From Chersky-840 sp963794615 (GTDB lineage Bacteria; Actinomycetota; Acidimicrobiia; Acidimicrobiales; UBA8190): a stretch of 64,000 nucleotides of DNA. A program made the position numbers and the translations under genes. The notes beneath the pieces were generated by a model. That model was not told where the DNA came from and did no database searches. It saw only the letters and a program-made list of their open reading frames with translations. Below are positions 52,973 to 61,188 of the stretch, piece after piece (position 1 is the first letter of the stretch; each line of letters opens with the position of its first letter). The stretch lies in NCBI GenBank assembly GCA_963794615.1, contig CAWCEP010000005.1, positions 992,001 through 1,056,000 on the forward strand, written 5' to 3'.

Positions 52973-54145
52973 GTGCACGCAGGGGGGATGCCGGACCCGG
53001 GAGCGTCCACCCGTCGCCCCCGGGTCCTGCTGCTCATCAAGGGCCTCGGATTGGGCGGCGCCGAGCGGCTTCTGGTGGATGTGGTCGGCCATCGGGGCCG
53101 CACCGATTTCGACTACGAGGTGGCCTACGTCCTTTCTGGCCAGAACGCCTTGGTGCCGGCCATGCGCGCCGCCGGGGTGGTCGTCCACGACCTGGGCACG
53201 TCGGGGAGCACCGACGTCAGGTGGATGCTTCGACTCCGCCGTCTCCTCGCCGCGGGCCGATTCGACATCCTCCATTCCCACCTGCCCTACAGCGCGGCGA
53301 TGGGGCGGCTGGTGGCACTGTCGTTGCCCCGCCGGCGACGTCCCGCCCTCGTGTACACCGAGCACAGCCTCTGGAACAAGGCCGCCATCGTGACCAAGGC
53401 GCTCAACGGGAGCACGGTGGCGCTCGACTCGGCGTTGTTCGTGGTCTCGACGGCCGCCCGTGACACCCTTCCACCGCGGTTGCGCGCCCGGGCCCAGGTG
53501 GTCGTCCACGGTGTGGATCGAGCCCGATTCGCAGTCGTGGAGGACGCCGACGGGTCCCTGCGCAGCACGGTCCGGGGTGAGCTCGGCGTGGGCGACGGGG
53601 AGATCCTGGTCTTGACGGTGGCGAATTTGCGAAGCGAGAAGGGTTACGACGTCTTGCTCGAGGCGGCCCGCCTGACCGTCGCCCACGGTGTGCCGGCCCG
53701 CTTCGTGTCGGTCGGTCGGGGCCCGCTCGAGGGGTCGTTGCGCCGCGCCGCGGCGGCGGCCGGGCTCGACGGGCGCTTCGAGCTCCTCGGTCCGCGCACC
53801 GACATCGTTCGACTCATGGCCGGCGCGGACGTCTTCGTCCTCCCGTCGCACCAAGAGGGCCTGCCCGTGGCGCTCATGGAGGCCATGAGTGCCGGGCTCG
53901 CCGTGGTCGTCACCGCCGTGGGCGGTGTGCCCGGCATCGTGACCGACGGCGTCGAGGGGTTCGTGGTGACACCGGGGCGGCCCGAGCTCCTGGCCCAGGC
54001 GTTGGAGCGCGTGGCGTCGGATCCGGCCCTGCGGTCCCGGCTCGGCGACGCGGCCCGGGTGCGGAGCGAGGACTTCGACGTGGCGCGTGCCGTGGCGGTC
54101 ATCGAGGCGGCCTACTCGAGGATCCTCGAGGATCGAACGAGGTGA
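52973..54145 (+). CDS. GT4 family glycosyltransferase
   Basis: A 390-residue GT-B enzyme. LLLIKGLGLGGAERLLVDVV is the acceptor-domain loop. VANLRSEKGYDVLLEAARL starts the donor half, and PSHQEGLPVALMEAMSAGL carries the E-x7-E motif. The start is GTG 52973 or ATG 52988, the latter directly after a G-run. It overlaps the next gene by GTGA. It is divergent from the ABC exporter and probably belongs to the same pathway. Confidence 0.84.
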   Translation: MHAGGMPDPGASTRRPRVLLLIKGLGLGGAERLLVDVVGHRGRTDFDYEVAYVLSGQNALVPAMRAAGVVVHDLGTSGSTDVRWMLRLRRLLAAGRFDILHSHLPYSAAMGRLVALSLPRRRRPALVYTEHSLWNKAAIVTKALNGSTVALDSALFVVSTAARDTLPPRLRARAQVVVHGVDRARFAVVEDADGSLRSTVRGELGVGDGEILVLTVANLRSEKGYDVLLEAARLTVAHGVPARFVSVGRGPLEGSLRRAAAAAGLDGRFELLGPRTDIVRLMAGADVFVLPSHQEGLPVALMEAMSAGLAVVVTAVGGVPGIVTDGVEGFVVTPGRPELLAQALERVASDPALRSRLGDAARVRSEDFDVARAVAVIEAAYSRILEDRTR

Positions 54146-55320
54146 CCGGGCCGGCCGCGGGCGGGAGCGTTCGCAGCGTTCCGCTCGTGTTGCACGTCAT
54201 TCCCACCGCCGTGGCCCGGGGGGCCCAACGCGAAGCGCGCGCCCTGGCCACGCGCCTCGACGTCCCCGGCATCCGTCACCACCGGCTCATGAGCTTGTTC
54301 ATCGCCGCCCGGGAGGTGGACGTCGATTACGCCCTCGATCATCGGGGTGGGGATCGCCCCGCCGTGGGGTTCGATCCGCGCCTCGCATGGCGGCTGCGGT
54401 CCGAGATCAAGCGCCTGGACCCGACCGTGATCGTGGCCCACGGTGGTGACCCCCTCAAGTACCTCGTGCCCGCCATCGCATTGTTGCCGGTGCCCCTCGC
54501 CTACTACGCCACCGGTACGTTCGCCCGCGCCGGGCACGTCCCCTCCCAGATCCTGTGGCGCACCCTGGTGCGCAGGGCCGACGTCGTCGCCGCCGAGGGC
54601 ACCGAGGTCCTCGAGGAGTGCGGCGAGGTGCTGCGCGTCCCTGCGGGTCGACTCGTGCTCGCCCCCAACGGCCGGGACACCGAGGAGTTCAGCCCCCGGG
54701 CCGTGTCGGCCGACCAGCCTGCTCCCGGGCCACCGCTCGTGGTCTTCGTGGGGGCGCTCACGTCGGGGAAGCGTCCCGACCGGTTCGTCGAGGTCGTCGC
54801 CGCGCTACGCCACCAAGGCGTGGCGCTGCGCGCCTCGCTGTGTGGTGACGGCCCCCTGGCCGCCGAGCTCAGCGCGCCGGCGGCGGCAGCCGGCGTCGAG
54901 GTGCTCGGGAGCCGTTCCGATGTCGCCGCCATCCTGCGAGACGCGGATGTTCTGGTCTTTCCCAGCCTGCCCACCGGCGAGGGCATGCCCGGGGTCCTGA
55001 TCGAGGCGGGGCTCAGCGGCCTGCCCGTGGTGGCGAGCGCGGTTCCCGGCGTGCGGACCATCGTGGAGGACGGGGTGACCGGCTATGTCGTCGACGCCGA
55101 CGACAGCGCGGCGATGGTGCAGGCCGCGGCCCGGCTCGTGGCCGACCCCGGGCTGCGGCGCCGGATGGGGAGCGCGGCGCGGCGGCGTTGTCGCGAACAG
55201 TTCAGCCTCGAGGCGGTCGCCACCTGCTGGCTTTCGTTCCTCGAACCCCTGCTGGAGCCGCGGCTCAGGAGTCGGGGCGCGCGAAGTGCGCGAGGAATCC
55301 CGCCCGCCCCAGAGGGATGA
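54142..55320 (+). CDS. GT4 family glycosyltransferase
   Basis: A 392-residue GT-B protein. The acceptor side has VLHVIPTAVARGAQREARAL and VIVAHGGDPLKYLVPA. The donor side has VVFVGALTSGKRPDRFVEVV and the motif PSLPTGEGMPGVLIEAGLSG; the spacing of this acidic segment is slightly looser than in standard GT4 sites. GTG 54142 overlaps the upstream stop (GTGA). The final 56 bases overlap the convergent methyltransferase gene. Donor unknown. Confidence 0.82.
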   Translation: MTGPAAGGSVRSVPLVLHVIPTAVARGAQREARALATRLDVPGIRHHRLMSLFIAAREVDVDYALDHRGGDRPAVGFDPRLAWRLRSEIKRLDPTVIVAHGGDPLKYLVPAIALLPVPLAYYATGTFARAGHVPSQILWRTLVRRADVVAAEGTEVLEECGEVLRVPAGRLVLAPNGRDTEEFSPRAVSADQPAPGPPLVVFVGALTSGKRPDRFVEVVAALRHQGVALRASLCGDGPLAAELSAPAAAAGVEVLGSRSDVAAILRDADVLVFPSLPTGEGMPGVLIEAGLSGLPVVASAVPGVRTIVEDGVTGYVVDADDSAAMVQAAARLVADPGLRRRMGSAARRRCREQFSLEAVATCWLSFLEPLLEPRLRSRGARSARGIPPAPEG

Positions 55321-55891
55321 GGTCGGTCACGACAAGCCGGCTGGAGCCGGCCAGGGCGACGAGGTCGTCTCGGGTGTAGCCGTGGACGTGCACGCCGCGC
55401 GCCCCGTAGCGGACCTGGCGGAGCCGGAGCCGGAGCCCGGGAGCGGGGAACGACGCCACCACGTGCGGGGCGGCGCGTCCCATCCGGGTCATGAGGGTCA
55501 CGGGCTCATCCACGTAGTCGAGGACCCCCAGCGCCACCGCGGCGTCGAAGGCGTCGACCTCGGTGATCGACTCCCACCCCCGCTCCTCCACGGTCACCAC
55601 CCCTCCGAAAGCAGCGGCCTCCTGGCGCGCCAGGGCCACCATGGCGGGGGCAGGGTCGAGGCCCGTGATCCGCACCCCGGTCGCCGCCAGCGGCGCGAAC
55701 AGCGGGCCGCTCCCACATCCCACGTCCAGGACCGACGTCGCCCCCAAGGCCGTCACGATGTCGACGCTGCCCCGCAGCCGGTCGAACAGCGGACCGCGCC
55801 CGAGCGCACGCGCCACGCTCTCGCTGCGATAGAAGCGCGCGAACCGAGAGGCTCGGCGCTGGAAGTACGTCCCGAACTCAGCGTTCGACAT
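55265..55891 (-). CDS. SAM-dependent methyltransferase
   Basis: A 208-residue class I methyltransferase. VLDVGCGSGPLFAPLAATGV is motif I with the GxGxG loop. ITGLDPAPAMVALA is the acidic ribose-binding strand, and AAVALGVLDYVDEP is motif IV. I start at ATG 55891, 14 bases inside the end of the deacetylase gene, because the fold begins about 50 residues later as usual. It probably methylates a sugar or lipid-linked intermediate together with the deacetylase and GT4 genes of the same minus-strand run. Confidence 0.8.
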   Translation of the reverse strand: MSNAEFGTYFQRRASRFARFYRSESVARALGRGPLFDRLRGSVDIVTALGATSVLDVGCGSGPLFAPLAATGVRITGLDPAPAMVALARQEAAAFGGVVTVEERGWESITEVDAFDAAVALGVLDYVDEPVTLMTRMGRAAPHVVASFPAPGLRLRLRQVRYGARGVHVHGYTRDDLVALAGSSRLVVTDLIPLGRAGFLAHFARPDS

Positions 55892-56630
55892 CAGAGCAGG
55901 TCTCGCTTCCGAATAGTTCCGTGACGCGCCATACGATGGGGGCGATCCGACCCCGGCCCAACACCTGCCGGGCCAGCATCGGCGAGCGCACCGCGCCGAG
56001 CCCCGGCAGCGTGCCGTCGAAGTCATACGAGTGGTAATAGAGCACGGCCGGCCCGGTCGACCGTCGCATCCCGGTGAGCAACGCGGCGAAGGGAAGGAGC
56101 CGTTGGTAGCTGCCCCCGCCGATGCGCAGTCCGTGCCACGCCAGGACGGGGATCTCTTGCACCGGTGAGCTCGCGCCGAGCCTCGAGGTGTCAGAGACGT
56201 AGGCGTAGCCCGCTTCGGCGAGCTGGTGGCGGAACGCCGCCAGTCCCCCGGAGGGCACGTCGAAGCGAGGCGAGCGAAAGCCCCGCACCGGGATCTGCAG
56301 CAGCTGCTCGAGCTGGTCGCGCCCCCGGCGCAGCCAGTCGACGACGTCGCGGTTGGGCATGGCCCCGTGGTCGGGACCGTGGCTGGCGATCTCGTGGCCG
56401 GCGGTGGCGAAGGCCTCGAGCACGCTGCGCAGCGCCGGGGCGTAGCGTGCCACGACGAACAACGTGAGGCGCGGCTTGGTGGCCTGGGTCTCGAGCCTCG
56501 ACAGCACGGTCATCATGCCGTCGGTGACGGCGGCGGGACGTGCCACATGGTGGCCCAGGGCCTCCATGCCCTCGTAGAAGTCCTCCACGTCGACGGTCAC
56601 ACAGACGCGTTGGCGGTCCATGGCCGTCAC
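55878..56630 (-). CDS. Polysaccharide deacetylase (NodB homology, CE4)
   Basis: A 250-residue metal-dependent deacetylase. CVTVDVEDFYEG (about 9-20) gives the catalytic and metal-binding Asp pair. IASHGPDHGAM supplies the two His ligands, and GFRSPRFDVPSG is motif 3. LYYHSYDFDGTLPG is the late His segment. This layout is that of deacetylases in exosortase and actinobacterial polysaccharide loci. It would remove N-acetyl groups from amino sugars of the growing glycan. It has no signal peptide, so it acts in the cytoplasm. GTG 56630 overlaps the GT4 stop (GTGA). Confidence 0.85.
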   Translation of the reverse strand: MTAMDRQRVCVTVDVEDFYEGMEALGHHVARPAAVTDGMMTVLSRLETQATKPRLTLFVVARYAPALRSVLEAFATAGHEIASHGPDHGAMPNRDVVDWLRRGRDQLEQLLQIPVRGFRSPRFDVPSGGLAAFRHQLAEAGYAYVSDTSRLGASSPVQEIPVLAWHGLRIGGGSYQRLLPFAALLTGMRRSTGPAVLYYHSYDFDGTLPGLGAVRSPMLARQVLGRGRIAPIVWRVTELFGSETCSDVER

Positions 56631-57730
56631 GAGGCCGCCGGTAGCCGGGCGTAGATCTCCCGGAGCCGGGTGATCACATCGTCCTCCGAGAACAGCTCGG
56701 TCACCCGTTCGCGACACGCCTTGCCCAGCGTGGCCCGGCGCTCGGGGTCGCGCAGGAGCTCCTCGACCACCGTGGTGAGGCCACGCACGTCTCCCCGGGG
56801 AACGAGGAGTCCCCAGGCCGGGTCGACGACCTCGCGCACGCCCCGAATGTCGTAGGCCACCACCGGTTTCCCCGCCATCGATGCTTCCATGGCGACGCGC
56901 GGGATGCCTTCGCGATAGGAGGGCAGGACGACCACATCAGCGGCGGCAAGGTAGGGGCGGATGTCGTCGACCGACCCGACGAACGACACGCACCCGGACG
57001 CGGCCGAGATCTCGGCCTCGTCGAGCGCATCGCGCTGGTCGTGTTCGACCGGGCCCACGTGGACGAAGTCGGCCTGTGCCGCCAGAGACCGGGCCAGAGC
57101 CAGGAAATCGGCGCAACCCTTCTCCCGTACCAGGCGGCTGACCATGAGCACGAACGGGCGCGAGGTTCTGGGAGCGGGCGGCACCGCCTCGAGGAACCGG
57201 TCCAGCACGACGCCGTTCCCGACGTAGCGGATCTTGCGGGCGGGAGAAATGTGGGCCCGGGGCAGCACCACCTCGTCCTCACGGCTCTGGACGAGGACGA
57301 GGTCAGCCCAGCTGCAGCACCAGCGCTCGAACAACCAACCCAAGACGTTCGACTGTCGGCTGTTGTCGCGGAAGTACAGCGATCCGTGGATGGTGTAGAT
57401 GGCCGTGGTGCCACACAGCCGGGCGGCGGGGAGCCCCAGGAATGATGCCTTGGGCGTGTGGGTCTGCACGAAGGCGAAACGCCGACGTCGCAAGAACCGC
57501 CACAACCTCGCAAAGGCGGCCACATCGGACAGCGCGAACTCCCGCCGGATGGGAACCACCTCCACCGTCACGTCCGGGGGCGCGTCCCCGTACGCATCGC
57601 CGGACACGACACTCCACGAGATCTCGTCGAGCGCCCGCAACTGGTGGTCCAGAAGCAGTCGGGCCGTCATGGAGGTCGTCACGATCCGGCACCCGCGCCG
57701 GGCGTCCGGCTTCCCGACGCGCTGTTCCAC
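56627..57730 (-). CDS. GT4 family glycosyltransferase
   Basis: A 367-residue GT-B enzyme. It has VQTHTPKASFLGLPAARL, IYTIHGSLYF and VGNGVVLDRF in the first half. MVSRLVREKGCADFLALA and PSYREGIPRVAMEASMAGKP, with the E-x7-E site, follow. This resembles the EpsD/CapM subgroup of GT4. The start is uncertain among GTG codons near 57730-57742; I chose GTG 57730 after GGGGGGCGGA. It heads a three-gene coupled run (GT4, deacetylase, methyltransferase) and is divergent from the asparagine synthetase. Confidence 0.83.
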   Translation of the reverse strand: MEQRVGKPDARRGCRIVTTSMTARLLLDHQLRALDEISWSVVSGDAYGDAPPDVTVEVVPIRREFALSDVAAFARLWRFLRRRRFAFVQTHTPKASFLGLPAARLCGTTAIYTIHGSLYFRDNSRQSNVLGWLFERWCCSWADLVLVQSREDEVVLPRAHISPARKIRYVGNGVVLDRFLEAVPPAPRTSRPFVLMVSRLVREKGCADFLALARSLAAQADFVHVGPVEHDQRDALDEAEISAASGCVSFVGSVDDIRPYLAAADVVVLPSYREGIPRVAMEASMAGKPVVAYDIRGVREVVDPAWGLLVPRGDVRGLTTVVEELLRDPERRATLGKACRERVTELFSEDDVITRLREIYARLPAAS

Positions 57731-57879
57731 TCCGCCCCCCACCCCCCCGCTCCAGGGCTCGTCCCGTTTCGGCCTTCGGCCCCGTCTCGGTTCGAGACCC
57801 ACGCGCCTATCCTACAAACCGTGAGGGTGCACGGACCGATGGCGCGTACCCCGAGACCGTCGTCGCGCCCCCCGGGACC

Positions 57880-59838
57880 ATGTGCGGGATAGCCGGATTC
57901 TGGGACCGCCGGCCGGCACGAGCCGAGGAGCTGCACGATCGCATCGTGGCCATGACCGACACCATGCGGCACCGCGGACCCGACGACGCCGGGTCCTTCG
58001 TCGATGCCGTCGCCGGCATCGCGCTGGGCACGAGGCGGCTGGCGATCATCGATCTCAGCGCCCATGGGCACCAACCGATGGTCTCGTCCGATGGCCGGTA
58101 CGTCGTTTCCTTCAACGGCGAGATCTACAACTTCTCGGATCTGCGCGCCGAGCTCGAAGGGCTCGGGCACCGCTTCCGGGGGTCGTCGGACACCGAGGTC
58201 TTCGTCACCTCGGTCCAGCGTTGGGGGGTGCGCGACGCGCTGGCACGGTGCAACGGGATGTTCGGGCTCGCCGTGTGGGACAACCAGGAACACCAACTCC
58301 ACCTGGCCCGTGACCGGTTCGGGGAGAAGCCGCTCTATTACGGGTGGGCCGGCGATGCGTTGCTGTTCGGCTCGGAGCTCAAAGCCCTACGTGCCCACCC
58401 GGCCTTCCGCACCGAGGTCGATCGGGACGTGCTCGCTCTCTACCTGCGCCACAACTGCGTGCCCGCGCCCTACTCGGCGTTCAAGGGCATCGCCAAGCTC
58501 CCTCCGGGCACGTTCGTGACCCTGGGGCCGTCCACGGCGCCGACCGTCCTCCCCCCTCCCGAGGCCTTCTGGTCCCTGCGCGACGTGGCCGAGGCGGGCG
58601 TGGCGTCGCGCTGGGAGGGGACGGAGACCGAAGCGCTCAGCGAGCTCGACGACACGCTGCGCGACGCGGTCGGGATCCGGATGCGCGCCGACGTCCCCCT
58701 CGGCGCCTTCTTGTCGGGCGGAATCGACTCGTCGCTGGTGGTGGCATTGATGCAGGCGCACTCGGCGTCGAAGGTGAAGACCTTCACGATCGCTTTCGAG
58801 GATGCCGGCTACGACGAGGCCACCCACGCCCGTCGTGTCGCCAGTCATCTGGGGACCGAACACACCGAGCTGCTCATGACCGCGGCCGACGCGCTCGACA
58901 CGATTCCGAGGCTCCCCGCTCTCTACGACGAGCCTTTCGCCGATTCGTCCCAGATCCCGACCGCGGTCCTGGCCGCCCTGACGCGTGAGCACGTCACCGT
59001 GGCCATGTCGGGTGACGGCGGCGACGAGCTCTTCGGGGGCTACAACCGCTACGCCTGGGGAGAGCGCTTCTGGCGTCTCGTCGAGCCCGTCCCGCGCCCC
59101 ATCCGGGGCGTGGCTGGCGCCCTGTTGGGTGCGGTCCCTCCCCGGGTGTGGGACCGCGGCGCCCGGCGGGTGGGGCGCATCCTTCCCCGGTCCTTCGACG
59201 TCCGCCTCCCCGGCACCAAGATCCAGAAGGTAGCGCGGGTGCTTCCCGCCGCCGATCTGCACGAGACGTACGTGCTGTTGGCATCGCACGCCGAGCAGCC
59301 CGAGCGGCTGGTGCTCGGGGCCAGAGAGCCCCGATCGCTTCTCTCCCGACCGACGCTGTGGCCGGCATCGGTGGGACCGGTCGAGTTGATGATGTACCTC
59401 GATTCGATGACATACCTCCCCGACGACATCTTGACCAAAGTGGACCGGGCCACCATGGCCGCCAGCCTCGAAGCCCGCCTCCCCTTTCTCGATCCCCGCG
59501 TGGCCGCGCTCTCGTGGCGACTCCCCCCCGACATGAAGGTCCGGGGCGGCACGGGCAAGTGGCTCCTGCGCCGTCTCCTCTACCGCTACGTTCCCCCCGA
59601 GCTGGTGGACCGGCCCAAGGCCGGCTTCGGCGTCCCCCTCGGCGCCTGGTTGCGCGGCCCCCTGCGGGAATGGGCCGAGGATCTCCTCGACTCCGGCCGC
59701 ATCGAGCGCGACGGCTACCTCGCCGCCGACCCGGTGCGCCGCATGTGGAGACAGCACCTGTCGGGTCGCGTCGACCGCCAGTACGAGCTCTGGGACGTGC
59801 TCATGCTCCAGGCGTGGCTGGCCGACATCGCCTCGTGA
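57880..59838 (+). CDS. asnB: Asparagine synthetase, glutamine-hydrolysing
   Basis: A 652-residue two-domain amidotransferase. MCGIAGFWDR gives the N-terminal nucleophile Cys2, so ATG 57880 is the certain start. RRLAIIDLSAHGHQPM, SFNGEIYNFSDLR and RDRFGEKPLYYGW belong to the class II glutaminase half. FLSGGIDSSLVV is the ATP pyrophosphatase loop and SGDGGDELFGGYNRY follows. In polysaccharide loci such enzymes often amidate a uronic acid or amino acid on the glycan (WbpS-like) rather than making free asparagine; that role is inferred. It converges on the polymerase gene ten bases later. Confidence 0.9.
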   Translation: MCGIAGFWDRRPARAEELHDRIVAMTDTMRHRGPDDAGSFVDAVAGIALGTRRLAIIDLSAHGHQPMVSSDGRYVVSFNGEIYNFSDLRAELEGLGHRFRGSSDTEVFVTSVQRWGVRDALARCNGMFGLAVWDNQEHQLHLARDRFGEKPLYYGWAGDALLFGSELKALRAHPAFRTEVDRDVLALYLRHNCVPAPYSAFKGIAKLPPGTFVTLGPSTAPTVLPPPEAFWSLRDVAEAGVASRWEGTETEALSELDDTLRDAVGIRMRADVPLGAFLSGGIDSSLVVALMQAHSASKVKTFTIAFEDAGYDEATHARRVASHLGTEHTELLMTAADALDTIPRLPALYDEPFADSSQIPTAVLAALTREHVTVAMSGDGGDELFGGYNRYAWGERFWRLVEPVPRPIRGVAGALLGAVPPRVWDRGARRVGRILPRSFDVRLPGTKIQKVARVLPAADLHETYVLLASHAEQPERLVLGAREPRSLLSRPTLWPASVGPVELMMYLDSMTYLPDDILTKVDRATMAASLEARLPFLDPRVAALSWRLPPDMKVRGGTGKWLLRRLLYRYVPPELVDRPKAGFGVPLGAWLRGPLREWAEDLLDSGRIERDGYLAADPVRRMWRQHLSGRVDRQYELWDVLMLQAWLADIAS

Positions 59839-59847
59839 ACGCGTCCG

Positions 59848-61158
59848 TCAGGGACGGAGGGTCGAGGTATGGCGCCACCGGTTCTTCGGCGCGCGCTGTT
59901 CGCGCCGCGTCCGGCTCGACAGCTCCCACGGCAGTGTGGGGGGTGAGCCTTTCGGGGAGACGGGGATCGCCAACAACACGAACAGGAAAGGCAGGAAGAG
60001 CACACGTTCTCGGTCGATGAGGCCCAGGTTTCCGAGCGCGGCAAAGGCATAGGGGAAGGCGATCGTGAACATCAAGGCCAGTAACACATATGGTCGCAGG
60101 AATGCGGCTCGCAGCACGTAGCGCAATCGGCGCAGCGAGATCAGGATGAGGACGAGAATGATGGTGTTCTCGAGGGAGGCCACCCGCTGGGTGTTGCCGT
60201 GTGCGTTCACAGGGAGTGGGTCGAACACCACGGTGTAGACGTCTTTGAAATAGCCCTTGGGGCCCGGCGTGTAGATGACGTCGCTCCCAACGCCGGTGTT
60301 GTTCTGGTTGAGCAGGGTCAGGTTGAAGACAGGGGCCGTCTTCCCCAGTTGCTGAGACAGGGTCACGGCCGCGATCAGCAACGCCGCCTGGAGAGCCATC
60401 ACTGCCACCCTCCGTATGCCCCGCAGGCTCCGGCGCGTGCCCCGGCGCCGGAACAGGCCGGCGATGGCGAAGGCCCCGAGGAACAACAGGATCTCCTGGG
60501 GTCGGACGTAGACACCGATGAAGGTGCCGATGACGAGGAGCAGGCCCCCACCGGGACGATGGGCCAGGATGCGAGCGGCACCGTAGGAGGCGGCCCCCAT
60601 CGAGAGGTACATCATCGACTCTTTGCTGACATCAGCGGTCCAGAACAGCAGGGAGGGCATGAAGAAGACCATGTACGCATAGCGCCGGCGATCGGCGTCG
60701 GGGAACGTCATGGTGAAGGCGCGGTAGAAGCAGACCGTGGCCACGAACGAGAGCCAGCTGAACACGAAGAACGCGGCGAGCTTGTCGACCCCGACGATGG
60801 CAAACACGACACCGGCGGCGATGCTGACCGATCCCTGCCCGAGGATCTTGACGTTCAACCCCGCCGTCGAGAAGTTGAACGCGTCGAATCGGTGGGCGAG
60901 CAGCGCACCCTGGTTGACGTACTTGTTGTAGTCCGTGAGCCCGTGGTAGATGTGGTGGACCACCCAGAGTTGCACGATGGTGAAGAACAGGTGCGCCACC
61001 ACCGCCGCCATGAGGAGGTTGTAGAGCGAAGGATCGCGTTCTGCGAACGCGATCCTTCGGGCGATGGGCACGGTGATGAGGATCAGCAGGGCCGCCACCG
61101 CGAATCCCACGATCGTGTTCGAACCCACCGCGGCGCCGAAGACTTGCAAGGTCACCAT
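59848..61158 (-). CDS. Wzy-like polysaccharide polymerase candidate
   Basis: A 436-residue membrane protein with about eleven helices. HHIYHGLTDYNKYVNQG is a large polar loop. RAFTMTFPDADRRRYAYM, FWTADVSKESMMYL and YVRPQEILLFLG follow. These polar loop residues between helices resemble EpsG/Wzy-type polymerases, which join lipid-linked repeat units outside the membrane. It is downstream of the Wzz-like gene, the usual partner of a polymerase. Sequence conservation in this class is low, so the call rests on topology and position. A long basic tail ends the protein. Confidence 0.65.
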   Translation of the reverse strand: MVTLQVFGAAVGSNTIVGFAVAALLILITVPIARRIAFAERDPSLYNLLMAAVVAHLFFTIVQLWVVHHIYHGLTDYNKYVNQGALLAHRFDAFNFSTAGLNVKILGQGSVSIAAGVVFAIVGVDKLAAFFVFSWLSFVATVCFYRAFTMTFPDADRRRYAYMVFFMPSLLFWTADVSKESMMYLSMGAASYGAARILAHRPGGGLLLVIGTFIGVYVRPQEILLFLGAFAIAGLFRRRGTRRSLRGIRRVAVMALQAALLIAAVTLSQQLGKTAPVFNLTLLNQNNTGVGSDVIYTPGPKGYFKDVYTVVFDPLPVNAHGNTQRVASLENTIILVLILISLRRLRYVLRAAFLRPYVLLALMFTIAFPYAFAALGNLGLIDRERVLFLPFLFVLLAIPVSPKGSPPTLPWELSSRTRREQRAPKNRWRHTSTLRP

Positions 61159-61188
61159 GGTGCCGACGCGTCTTGTGCGTGGTGGCGG

